NCBI GenBank assembly: GCA_950106755.1
Contig: OX467083.1
Location: 30,623,029-30,687,028 of the forward strand
DNA length: 64,000 nucleotides
Source: Climacium dendroides
Lineage: Eukaryota; Streptophyta; Bryopsida; Hypnales; Climaciaceae
Direction of reading: 5' to 3'
The notes below the pieces were generated by a model. It was not told the origin of the DNA. It did not search any database and saw only the letters and a list, made by a program, of their open reading frames with translations. Position 1 is the first letter of the stretch; every line of letters starts with the position of its first letter. This document shows, piece after piece, positions 49,759 through 60,128 of the stretch. The translations under genes and the position numbers were made by a program.

Positions 49759-51017
49759 TTCACCCTTAAACACCGGGCTGGTGACCATGGAAATCAGCCC
49801 TTTTGGAACCATGTGACATCATCTAGTTTAAAAAAAACAAAAATATTCATTAGGAGTCAAACTATTGTAGAAGATCTCCCCTTTCCACCCCTAATTCTGA
49901 GGATGAATAGTTGCATTTTTGTCCTACCCAGGAGAATTATTTGTCATCCATCGGACGCTAGACGTCTGCGTCGACCTTCAAGGATTAATGAACGAGCGGG
50001 TCACTGTGGAAATCATTTGTTTGGGTATTAGGTGAATTGTTGGCTGAAAAACCTGCAAAAGCATTCATTGAAAGACAAACTATTGTAGAAGACTATTCCT
50101 TTTCACAAAAAAATTGAAGGATGAATAGTTGCATTTTTATCCTATATGGAGAAATTCTTTGTCATTCATCGATCAGGAAACATCCTCCGCATTGTTTATG
50201 GGTTAACTGTGGTACCATGTGAATCATTTGCTTACAAAACCTAAGAGTACTTGTTTCGAGGTCAAACTATTCACTACACGGGACCTTCCCTTTTCATACC
50301 CAATTCCAAGGATGGGTGTTTGCACTTTTGTCTCGCATTGGACAATAAGTAAAACTCTAAATGCCCGAGGCCTTTTTTGAGATTCTTGAAATTTGCATTT
50401 AATTGAACAAATAGCCAACATCTTGAGAAGTTTTATCAATTTTTTTGAATTGTAACCATATAAATACAAACTAGACATGTTAAAGATCACATAGGAAAAG
50501 AAAACACAACAATACCATTCTTAGATTGAAAGATTATAATGCTTGATCATGAGGGTGCTAAAACTATAAAAGTGATTTAAAGTCTTTCAACCCTCTTTTC
50601 ACAAGTTAAAGCTTAAAAAATTGATCGCCAAAAAAATATGAGGTTAAAGAGCCTAACATGCATAGCTCCAATCAATTTATGGCTTCTCAAAATCTATTCT
50701 ACAATTTTTTAAAATGAATTTCTAATGTGATTTCTTCTCCAAGATCTAGTGTATTTGATGCTCTTTTCCAAAAGCCCTCAGCACTACGGAAAGTCAAGAT
50801 TGCAATGGACACCCTTGCACAAAATCTTGAATAGAAAAATCATAATCAATTATTTTCGAAATTGAAATTTTGACATTAAAATTTAACTTCAAAAAGCATA
50901 AAAAAAAAATACAAACAACTATACAAGGTTTTATTAACTTCAAAGTTTTGTTGACACTAGATTTTGGTGCCTCGGGCATTTAGGAGATAAACATCCACAA
51001 CATCATTCAAGGATTAA
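49759..51017. mobile_element. Second TTAA-element concatemer, three inverted family B copies, last one split by a family C MITE
   Basis: TTCA/TTAA sites at 49759, 49985, 50203 and 51014 bound three family B units in inverted orientation. The first starts CCCTTAAACACCGGG; all carry GGATGAATAGTTGCA or a variant. The spacings of 226 and 218 bp match those at 25 kb. The third unit is interrupted by the family C element at 50357-50983 and resumes with AAACATCCACAACATC before TTAA. The sequence just after 51017 (AGGATGGGCCCATGACCAC) may begin a further degraded copy. Confidence 0.65.
50357..50983. mobile_element. Inverted-terminal-repeat MITE, family C (copy 2)
   Basis: A 627-bp element with 15-bp perfect terminal inverted repeats: left CTAAATGCCCGAGGC, right GCCTCGGGCATTTAG. 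It matches 41017-41645 throughout and is in the same orientation. It sits inside a family B unit, so family C moved after that B copy was in place. Not coding. Confidence 0.85.
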
Positions 51018-52330
51018 AGGATGGGCCCATGACCACTAATTTCAAGCCTCATTATTCATCAATCTATTTACTGCCATTTTGCAACAACAATTTTAGATAT
51101 GAATGAAAAAATTCATATTTATTTTTTAGAAATGAAGTCATATGTCTACTACAAGTTATGAAATTTTTAAATTTTTCAGGGGAAATTTGAAAATTACTAA
51201 GAATTACTTTTAAAAAATTGTAACATCATGGTTTAAAACCAAAGGTATTGTATCATTTTAAAATTAGACAATCAACAAACCATGGTTATAGACCTAAAGT
51301 ATTGAAATATTGAAATTTATGAATTCACATCAACAATGCATAGCAAAAAATGACCCACATACACTACAAGGGTGATTTGTGGATTAAGCATCTTCCTCTA
51401 TAAAAAAAAGTCAGTAATACCATAACAAGGGAATTTGTAATACTAGTCACTAAAAATGTACCCAAGAAACTTTTTAAAAATTGGGGATGGAAATATGTTT
51501 TTTTCCCCATCCTACATACTTAATTTAGGTGTTTGGGTCTTTTCAAAATCTATTTGCAGGCCTTTGGTGGCGCTTGACAAGAAGCCCCAAGCATACCAAA
51601 GAAATGGTGTCCAAGTATGGTGTGTAACAATGGAGATGTTCTAAAGGCTTTTTTACCTTACAATTATATTGCATCATATGTAAAGGTGAAGACATTCTAT
51701 AGTGGCAATCCAGAGTCATATTGGTAATACTTCAAAAGACTCTTATATAATAGAAATAGAAGGACAAACAATCTCAAATATCCTACCCGAGGAACTACAC
51801 TACTTTCATTTAGAGGTGTCAAATTTGATTGATAAAAATTATTTAGTAAAATGATTGATCCAAATAAATCTATATGATTTACAAGTCACTATTTCCAACT
51901 TTAAGTTGAAAGTCACCACTAAATTATTATTCTAAGTTTCACTTTAAATAGAGTAATACATTTTCACATGTTTGAAAATTTTGACTATTTCTACATCTCT
52001 TAGAATTTAATGTGCATACTATGATTTTTTAAAATTTTAAAATTTTAAAATATTTTAAAATCTGTAAATTTGAGGTTTTTGAACATGATTTGTATTTGAT
52101 ACAAATTTTCTTCATTTTTTCTTAAAAAATTCATGGTCATTTGAAATTTTGACAAAAAAATTTGAAAATCTTAGGACAAATATCAAACATGTGATTTCAT
52201 TTTTGAAAAATAAAACCAAAAAATTTCACTCATAAATAGGGAAGAAATGGAGAATAGAGAGTGAGGGACTTTCAAGTTTGACTCCACGGTTATAGACTCC
52301 ACGGCTATAGGCTCTGTTCTTGGGCAGTAG
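51018..52330. other. AT-rich intergenic DNA with a dispersed repeat
   Basis: No gene. The final part (about 52060-52330) is a diverged direct repeat of about 36885-37135 and ends with 'gttatagactccacggctatag', itself a short local duplication. Confidence 0.5.
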
Positions 52331-53206
52331 GGGTTAGAGAAAGAGTCAAGTTTACGGCCTGCTCCTGGAGTCGGCAGTCCCTGAATTTTCTGCCCCTGAA
52401 CAGTGCGACGACCTTGCTTGTATGGGTGGGGTCCGGGTCCGGGTCCCGGTCCAGGTTCAGGTTCAGGGGCACGGGGTGGCTCCAGCCTCCAGGGGCATGT
52501 TGGGCGACCGACACCCTTCCTGCGCCGGGCGGTCGTCGTTCGCACTACCCTTCCGCCGCGCAGCCTGCGGACAGTGCGGAGATGCTTCTTGCCTCCTTCT
52601 CCTCGTTTGCGACGAACACGTTTTCCAGCTCCGTTGATTGTCCCTTCCCTCGAGGCATGCAAGTGATTCTTTAAAGGCTTATCCATTTTTGCCGCCTGAA
52701 CGAATGCCTCTTCGCAATTTGCTTCGCCCTCTCCGCTGGCTGTAGGTTCAGGGTAGCTCCAGGGCGCAATTGCACACTTTGTGTTCGATTTATCAAGACC
52801 TAACCTTATTAGGTTAATCGAGAGATGACTTCGCCTTCACGGTGAAACTGATTCCTGTAGGAGGACACAAAAATCGATCTCTGCAATCTGACGACTTGGG
52901 GTTCCGAGTATTCACGGTGACATAGCTTGAATTTATGGGCCATGTGAGTGCGCTACAGTGAATGATATAGTCGCAAATGTGAATTTTCTAGAATGTCGTT
53001 TTCCGGAGAAGGTGACACAAGGGAGGTCAAGCGTTGGTTTTTGATTGTTTGTGGGGTTTGTCTCTAGTGACCTAGGTAGCTGCTAGCCGGGACTCGGTAT
53101 TTAGATTTAGGGGGTAATTGGGTGCTGTGGATCGAGGCTGGTTGATTCTATCTTGCCGTGGTTGAGGTGAGAGTGCTGCTCTGTTCACATCCCGACGCCC
53201 GCAATC
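52331..53206. promoter_or_regulatory. GC-rich promoter and 5' leader of the mutarotase gene
   Basis: Composition shifts to GC-rich. A hexanucleotide microsatellite of GGGTCC/GGTTCA-type units lies at about 52429-52475. Open frames on both strands across it are caused by the repeat and GC bias. Downstream, 52740-53206 is balanced and leads to the ATG in the favourable context CAATCATGGCA. Confidence 0.45.
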
Positions 53207-53554
53207 ATGGCACGGCACTGCCTAGCGCTGGACCTGCAAGACGACCCAGGGCTCATCCAAGAGTACAAGCGGCACCACGAGCGCATCTGGCCTGAGATTC
53301 GACACCACCTCATGGCTGCCGGGGTGCTAGACATGCAGATCTACTTGCTGGGCACTCGCCTCTTCATGATCATGGACGTCAGCCCCGACTTCACGTTCGA
53401 CGCCATGGATTCTCTGGCGGCTGCTAACCCCAAGGTGCAGGAGTGGGAGGAGCTCATGTGGGGGTATCAGGCTCCCACGCCGTGGACTCCCTCGGGGCAC
53501 AAGTGGGTCCCTATGGAGCGCATCTTCGACCTCGCCTCGCAAAAATCGCCCTGA
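53207..53554 (+). CDS. L-rhamnose mutarotase family protein (RhaM/DUF718), intronless
   Basis: RhaM-family enzymes interconvert the alpha and beta anomers of L-rhamnose (or related sugars), feeding rhamnose catabolism; they are small ferredoxin-like dimers. The 115-residue product matches the family's length of 104-115. Visible features: YKRHHERIWPEIRHHL (the H-x-x-W-P-E block with the catalytic His), LDMQIYLLGTRLFMIMDV (beta strands with the active-site Tyr), NPKVQEWEELMWGYQ (the Trp-containing helix) and the C-terminal KWVPMERIFDL strand. The end is more like the fungal/eukaryotic form than E. coli RhaM. It is the only protein gene here without introns and is GC-rich at third positions compared with its neighbours, so acquisition from microbes is possible. 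Plants lack a well-described rhamnose catabolic route, so its in vivo role is open. Confidence 0.9.
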   Translation: MARHCLALDLQDDPGLIQEYKRHHERIWPEIRHHLMAAGVLDMQIYLLGTRLFMIMDVSPDFTFDAMDSLAAANPKVQEWEELMWGYQAPTPWTPSGHKWVPMERIFDLASQKSP

Positions 53555-53560
53555 ATGACT

Positions 53561-53882
53561 GATGCTTCTGAGAATTTAGGGTTGCAACTTCTGAGAACTC
53601 AGGGTTGCAAGCGTCTGGTGCTTGGCAGAATTCAGGGTTGCAATGAGCTGATGATTCGGAGAGTTTAGGGTTGCAATCCTTGGAGAACTGAGGGTTGTAA
53701 TCCTCCGTGCTTCGGAGAAATTGAGAGTGGCAATGATTCGGAGTATTGGGAGTTTTTATCTGTTGTTGCGGAGAATTTGAGAGTTGATGCGGAGAATTCG
53801 GAGTATTGGGGATTGAGGATTGCGATCATCTGATGCTTCGGGTTTGCAATCGTCTGTTCCTTTGTGGAGAACTTCGAGTTTG
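53561..53882. repeat. Degenerate minisatellite in the mutarotase 3' region
   Basis: Starting 7 bp after the stop codon, units of roughly 30-45 bp repeat the words 'gatgcttCGGAGAAtt' and 'TTTAGGGTTGCAA' about seven times with decreasing fidelity. It probably lies in the 3' untranslated region. The TTTAGGG core equals the plant telomere repeat but is never tandem here. Confidence 0.8.
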
Positions 53883-54369
53883 ACACAGCCTCGAAAATTG
53901 CGCGAACTTCAATTCGATTCTAGTAACCTCCAGTTTAGCTAAAGAAAGTTATGCAATTCAGGAAGTCAATACCAGTGTCTGGATGTGCAACAATCGCAAT
54001 CCATGTTGACGCTATGATGTTTTGTTGTGTCTTCCACAAATTATATTAATTCCTAAAGATCACTATTACACAATCGTGTTCCTTGGATTCACTATCAGAG
54101 GCCAACTGACTTGAGTTTAATGTTCATCTTTGCAACGTACCTATTCGGAAGCTGCAATTCCGCAATACTCAAGTTATCTCAAGCGAGTAGGACAAACTTG
54201 AAAATTCCTAATGTTTTTTAACATTGGTGCATCATTATGTAACTCGTAAATTCAATATATTGTGAACTCAATTGCCAATAAGTTACCCTTGGGAAAAAGA
54301 AACCGGATCTTGAGCTCAACTTAGGGACGTGAATGAATTACACCTATGTAATTATATGCTTGAAACATC
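53883..54369. other. Intergenic, nothing recognised
   Basis: The balanced composition fades into AT-rich DNA. No gene, RNA or repeat could be supported. Confidence 0.5.
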
Positions 54370-54603
54370 TTAACCCTTAAAGGATGTCAAGGATGTTTTT
54401 TTGGCTAATGAATGACAAAGAATCTCTTCATGTAGGACAAAAGTGCAACTATTCATCCTCCAAATTTTGCATGGAAAGGGAAGGTCTTTTACAGTAGTTT
54501 GTCTTTCATTCAATGAGTGCTTTTGCATTTTTTTAAGCCAACAATTCACATGGTACCCAAACAAATGATTTTCACAGTGACCAACTAGTCGTTTAAGGGT
54601 TAA
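54370..54603 (+). mobile_element. Solo family B TTAA-type element
   Basis: A complete 234-bp copy: TTAA-CCCTTAAAGGATG at the left and CTAGTCGTTTAAGGG-TTAA at the right, giving a 12-bp perfect inverted repeat including TTAA. It carries the family signature AAAGTGCAACTATTCATCC. This is the cleanest reference copy for the concatemers at 25 kb and 50 kb. Confidence 0.75.
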
Positions 54604-54821
54604 TGTTGATTTGAGGATCATAGTGAATGTTCTGTTGGGGGTAGACTTAAGAATTTTACAATCTTTAAGTCAATTATGTGAATCCAATTTTTGAATTTCA
54701 TAACATTCTTGAACATAAATGCATGGTCTTCTTACTATTCAACTATGGATAGAGACTCATGAGCTAGGTGCTCTATAAAAAAGACCAATTCTCATAATGT
54801 AGTTGCTTGTTTTATCATGAG
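54604..54821. other. Short AT-rich spacer
   Basis: It separates the solo family B element from the short family D element. Nothing recognised. Confidence 0.5.
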
Positions 54822-55144
54822 TAAGGTAGCAACACCCATAACCATCATTGTACCCATAATTGTCACTTCTAAAATCTTGGAAAATCTTGAAAAATCTTGA
54901 GAAGTAAATAGATGTGATTACTACATCTGAATATCAAATCCTCATGTTGAATATAGTCACTCAACTCTTTAACAATTCACAACTTATTCTCACATTGTCC
55001 AAATAATACATTTGAAAGTGCACATGAATTATTTTTCTCTTGCTAGTAGGATCCAATAATTTGTTGAATGTGTATTAGTAAAAATCATGTCCAAAAATAC
55101 TTAAATTAACTGTTATGGGTGCTGCATGGGTGCTGCTACCTTAG
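54822..55144. mobile_element. Short internally deleted family D element (MITE form)
   Basis: It starts TAAGGTAGCAACACCCATAA and ends with its imperfect complement (GTGCTGCTACCTTA). Its left half matches about 4150-4260 and its right half about 6240-6400 of the long family D element, with about 1.1 kb of the interior absent. No coding capacity. Confidence 0.75.
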
Positions 55145-56256
55145 TGCGTAAGTAATGTGAACTGTCAACAATACGAACTGTCGTATATAACCTTCTCTGT
55201 TCTTTGGAACAGAATTTTCTGGAGAACCGATTTTCCAGTTCTGAGGAAGAAGATATCGCAGGCCTTCAGGAACAGAATGTTTTGAAACAGATCCACGTGC
55301 ATTTGTGATGCGCACAGATCATGGTTTGATCACCAGACAGTGTTGCTGATTTCAATGTAGTTTTACAAGCAGGGCATGTGAACAACTTGAAAACGTTTTT
55401 GGAGATTAGGACAAAAAATTTCAAGATGTTGTCCCTGGCATTGATTTTCTAAACTTCGGGTTTGATTTCAAGTTCCTTGCAGGGCTGGAAGGTGAAAGGG
55501 CACACTAGATTAATCTTAATATTTGAAATTCAAAAGCTAGATTGGGGGAATTACCTTCCTTAGGCCCGTTCACATACAATAGAACTTCTCTAAAGTGAAC
55601 TTTTCTAAGGCAATGACCTCTCTAAAGTGATGAAGTACTGATTGCCAAGTACCACACTACGCCTGATCCCAAACATACACATTAGAGAAGATCTACTGTA
55701 GTTAGACTTTTTGTAAGAAATAACTAGTGTTTGAAAACATACTCTGATGACTTGGGTAGGATCATGGCCTTCTAGCCATCTAAGGTCTCGATATGGAAAT
55801 CACTGTAAAAAGCCTGCAAATAAGCACCTAAGAACTTTTGCATAGTATCGAACTGTGTTTATTGTTGTTAGAGGTTGTTGAGTCAAAGCGCAATTGAAAG
55901 AGGAAAATAGATTCTCTAAGCATGTAAATTTCGGACGGTACGAATAAGCTACAAATTTTCAAAGAGCTGATAATACAAAATCGACCCGAGGGTCATGTTC
56001 AGAAGGGTTACATTTTAAGCAAGAATCTGTAGGCATCAATTTTGCCACAAGGTCACAATTAAGTGTGTAGGTATCTGTAGGTTTCAATTTCATGTGGCTT
56101 CAACACAAAAAGGAAACTACATTCAGTCTCCAGTACTCCTACTACAGTATGTCCTGTTGGGGAAGAATAGTCAAATTTACATGTGGTCTGTAGCATCCAT
56201 GCATTGCAACTGTAAAGATGCCTGAGGAACTACTAATGCACGAGATGAGATGATAT
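55145..56256. other. 3' flank of the SOUL gene
   Basis: Moderately AT-rich single-copy-like DNA. It may contain the 3' untranslated region of the minus-strand SOUL gene close to 56256. No further exon was found. Confidence 0.45.
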
Positions 56257-59200
56257 TCAGTCCAGCTGAAAGTCCTCCAACCATGCAAGCACTTCGTTTT
56301 TCTGCCGAAACAAGAGAACATCATAGCTATCATCAGCAATTAGCTACACAAGCACCAATGCTACAAAAGGCTCTAGCACACAAAAGCAGTGGCCACGTAC
56401 TGAGTAGCAATCTTTCTCACATTCCCTATAGATGTAGCAGGGTTTTCAATGCAAAGCCTCCTCACTTTCGGTGCAGAGCCAACAAATATCATTTGAGCTA
56501 CTACTTGAGACAGAATAATAAGAAAATAATAAAAGTAATAACTAAAGGGTTTTTTTCCTGGGAGGCGTACCATGAAAATGGGCCAAGTTCGTCCTGGATC
56601 ATTGTACCGTGCCAAACCAAATGTTCCCTTCAATTTCAGTCCGTCCCTCCTCAGCGCTTGTTCAAGAATCTTTTTCTTCTCTTCCACAACTTCTAGTGTC
56701 GGCTTTCCATTAAAACGAAGAGCAGCTGCGACCCTTTTATCCACCTGTTGAATCTTTACATCCTCTGCTTCAGGGGCAGGCAACCTGCAACCCCAGCAAG
56801 CAACATGAATGATGATGAGCTAGCTCCTCAAATCAAGGTGATCCTTGTATGCACATGATGGAGATTGGAGGAAAGTGTGTTACGGACTAGATGAAGTGGA
56901 AGTCCAACCTCATTATGAGAAACGAAGAACATGTCAAGCCGCAGGAGAGATGCTATATCCATATCAAGGGCGTGCTTTCAATCACGCTCAATCAAGGATC
57001 TCAAAAGGACACCATATCGTCAAAGAAGGACAAGATTTTGAGATATAAACATGCTTCCTACATCTAACGCCGATTTTCTACCTCTACAAAAATGGGTTCA
57101 TTGAGGTTATGATATTCAAGAGGGTTAATGAAGCCTCACTCTGACAATTTGTAACTCGAAGGCAGGACTACTTGAATTTTGGCCCCAGAAGCTGATGCCT
57201 CACTGCTCGTCTCTGTGTACACGGGAGTTGTCATCTTCATTTTTTCACCTTTCTCATTCTTACCGAATATATATCTGTCACACATACACAAATCTGAGTA
57301 ATCAATTGCGTCTTAGTCTAAACCGCCCACCTTGTGAATGTACAGTACACGAAGAAAATCACCAAAGCATTATTTTACAGATGAACGCGGTAAACATAAA
57401 ACAGCAAGTAACGTACATACCCCAGCTTCGACACCACGCCAGGAAATAGAAAAGGACTTGGGATTTTAATCTTCCTGACAAGCAAATGAAATACAAATGA
57501 GCCGAGAGACATACCCAGCGACTGTGTTGAACCCTCTCGAGCCGGCCATACTATCGCAATCAGTCTCCACCACGATAAATGGTTCATACTCTCTCACCTG
57601 CTCAATCCAAAGCATACAAATTCAGGTAGATCCGATAACGACCTGATTCCATCTTCTAAACTATAAGCCCCGCTACCAACATCTACTCATGGATTCGTAC
57701 ACTTGGTTGGGCTTATTAGCAAGTGGTGTAAGCATGACTTGGCTAAATTTCAATGACCACTGATCTTTAAATGGAAATGGAGTAGTCAAATGTCATTTAT
57801 AGAGGGAATTTGAAATTAAATAAGAAATTCATACGCAGTGATAAAATTTTGATCAGAAAGGGATTTGGCTCTTTTACACAGAATATCTCTCCACAGCTCT
57901 ATGGTGAATCCCAAAAATGCTTAAAGCGAAGCAAATGGTATCCCCTACCTCAACTTCGGAGCAACTTAAGGAACGAATAGCCCCAATGAACATTCTCTTG
58001 CATGTGAAACTAGATTGTAAGGAAAAACTGAGAACCACAAATTCTGGGATGCTTAATAGGAACATGAAGAGATTAGGTTTTACAGCAATCACCTGGTAAG
58101 CAGCCGTTCTCTTCAAAACTTTGTACTTAGGTGTTTCCAAATCGGGTTGCTTGAAGTACTGCATCTGTACACCACGAGCAGCACACAGGCATCAAACCGT
58201 GTTTTTTCTGAACGATGCAAGTATGTGCATTGTGACATTCAAGGCCAAAGACAGGCGTGACAAAATGCTTTAACCCACAATCATGGAAAAAAACATCATT
58301 CCAGTAGAAATACCTGTAGAAAAAATGTGTCCCAAGACTGGAAAGGGAATAAGAGAAGTAAGATGGAAAAAGGAAAAAACGTTGAAACAAAGCGATGAAA
58401 AGAGAGAACACAACATGTGCACAGACAACGGCAAACACTAGAAAGGACTCCACCAACTTCATCTCCGGCAGTACTTGAGGTTGTATTACCGACCTGCCTA
58501 AAGACATCCATCGCACCTTCAACCGAGAAGTACTCGTTATTTTGAATCGAGTCCCAGAGATCCTGCATGTCAATGTAAGCGAGGAACACTGTTGGTGCAA
58601 GTTAAGAAGAATAAACCCCTAAAAGAACCAGAATCCTCACTTTATTTAAGCAATTTTGACTAGGCCGTGTGGAAACTTTCTTTCGTCAAAGTTTAATAAT
58701 ATTCGGATCAATACATGCCATGTTTTTCACTGATTCAGGTGAAATATAAACTCAAACACATCTCAATTGTACTTTTCACAATATGGTCAATTGAATTGGC
58801 CGTTTCAAAAGCCATAAAATCTCAGTCTTTTCAAGGATTAACCTCTTTGGTACTCCCGAATGAGTATATGACATTGAGAAGATTCAGAATGGAAATACAT
58901 TCACATCTAGGTACTGGTTTGCTGAAGGCCTTCGAAAAGTGTTTACAAAATATAATAGCACTGTAAACAAACAACAACTAAAGCAGCAACTGCAAACCGG
59001 ACAAGTGAAGGACATGCATATGGAGTCCTTAAGACAAAACGAAAATGGTGACCACTGCTGCAATGCTCACACTAGCCCAAATTCCAGCAGCATGGAAAGA
59101 AACCGGAAAACTTACGATGTGAGCACAAAACTTGCCAGTTTCTGGATTGATGCGCATGATCGACACCCCGGTGAAGATGAGCTGAGGCTGCCACAAGACT

Positions 59201-60128
59201 ATCCAGAAATTCATCGTCATCGTCCATCTGGTTGTAATCTCGTAGGGCGCTGTCTGCACAACGATACCCACAAATCGCCCTAATTCCGTTCAACAAACAT
59301 CAACCATCTTTCCAAAGGATGCAAAATCCCCTGTTGCGTCTCACTACTTCATTCTCTCTTGTTCGATGCTGCGAGACTTCAGCACTGAATGCATACCTTG
59401 TCGAACTACCTTGCTTAATCTTTGTACATTTAGCAAAAGCTTCTGCACCATATGTTCCATCCCAACCATGAGTTCCTGGTCCTTCAGGGTTTAGGCACGT
59501 TCCTAGTGTGGGTTGCCCGGGAAATTTTGACCCGTGATCAGGGCTCCTCTCCCGTGATAGGGGCGCACCAAGACAAGCAGTTCCTATTCTCACAGCTTCA
59601 ACAATCCTCTCATTCCCCAAAGAATTGACAGAGAAAGAAACAGGGGAGGTGTATGACCTGCTTCACGCTATGAAGCTCAAAAATGGGGTGGAAAAGCGCG
59701 CGCAGCATCCCGATGTTGAACAGATAGCCATTCAAGGAGTCATAATTCGTAATCGGATCCCGAAACTCCACTTTCGCATCGTACATGGACTTGTCAATGC
59801 CTTGCTCGTCGAACAAGTGCACCAAATCCTTCTTCAGAAACTCCTGCATCTCCTCCATGTAGCCCTCCGGCAAGCCTTCTTTCTTCTCCTTCTCCAAAGT
59901 GGAGGAGCCTCCCGCACCCAACGATGAACCTCGCCTTCTCAACATCATCTTGCTTCTTGCAAATTTCAGACGTTCCGCACTCGGAGAAATTCTATGGCAA
60001 CCTTGGGCTACACCGCCACCCAAATTTCGCACAGCGACGAGATTAGGGGAACTCACTCTCGCGCAGTTGGGTTGTATTATTGCTCGGGCTTTCCACGCTA
60101 CTGGGAATGTTCGAGAGAGCGCTGCCAT
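56257..60128 (-). CDS. DUF2358 + SOUL heme-binding protein, chloroplast type (HBP5/At5g20140-like)
   Basis: SOUL/HBP proteins bind heme or other tetrapyrroles; the Arabidopsis fusion HBP5 is plastid-located and linked to heme handling. Exons on the minus strand: 60128-59658, 59253-59116, 58562-58494, 58158-58093, 57597-57515, 57274-57140, 56784-56571, 56301-56257. All have GT-AG borders and matching phases, giving 406 residues against about 380 in Arabidopsis. Order: basic Ala/Arg/Ser-rich transit peptide (1 to about 70), DUF2358 (about 90-225; LFDEQGIDKSMYDAKVEF, ITTRWTMTMNF, DLWDSIQNNEYFSVEGAMD), SOUL domain (about 235-406; PDLETPKYKVLKRTAAYQ, YEPFIVVET, GFNTVAGYIFGKNEKGEKMK, MTTPVYTE, LARYNDPGRTWPIFM, and the end WLEDFQLD). 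The 15-codon last exon is easily missed. Confidence 0.94.

Noticed and set aside
52183..52686. 167-residue minus-strand frame, Arg-rich with a Glu-Pro/Gly-Pro repeat
   Set aside because: It runs from a dispersed AT-rich repeat through a hexanucleotide microsatellite into GC-rich promoter DNA, and frames on the opposite strand are equally open. No domain is recognisable.
53570..53700. Interstitial telomere array
   Set aside because: TTTAGGG words occur once per 30-45 bp unit and never in direct tandem.
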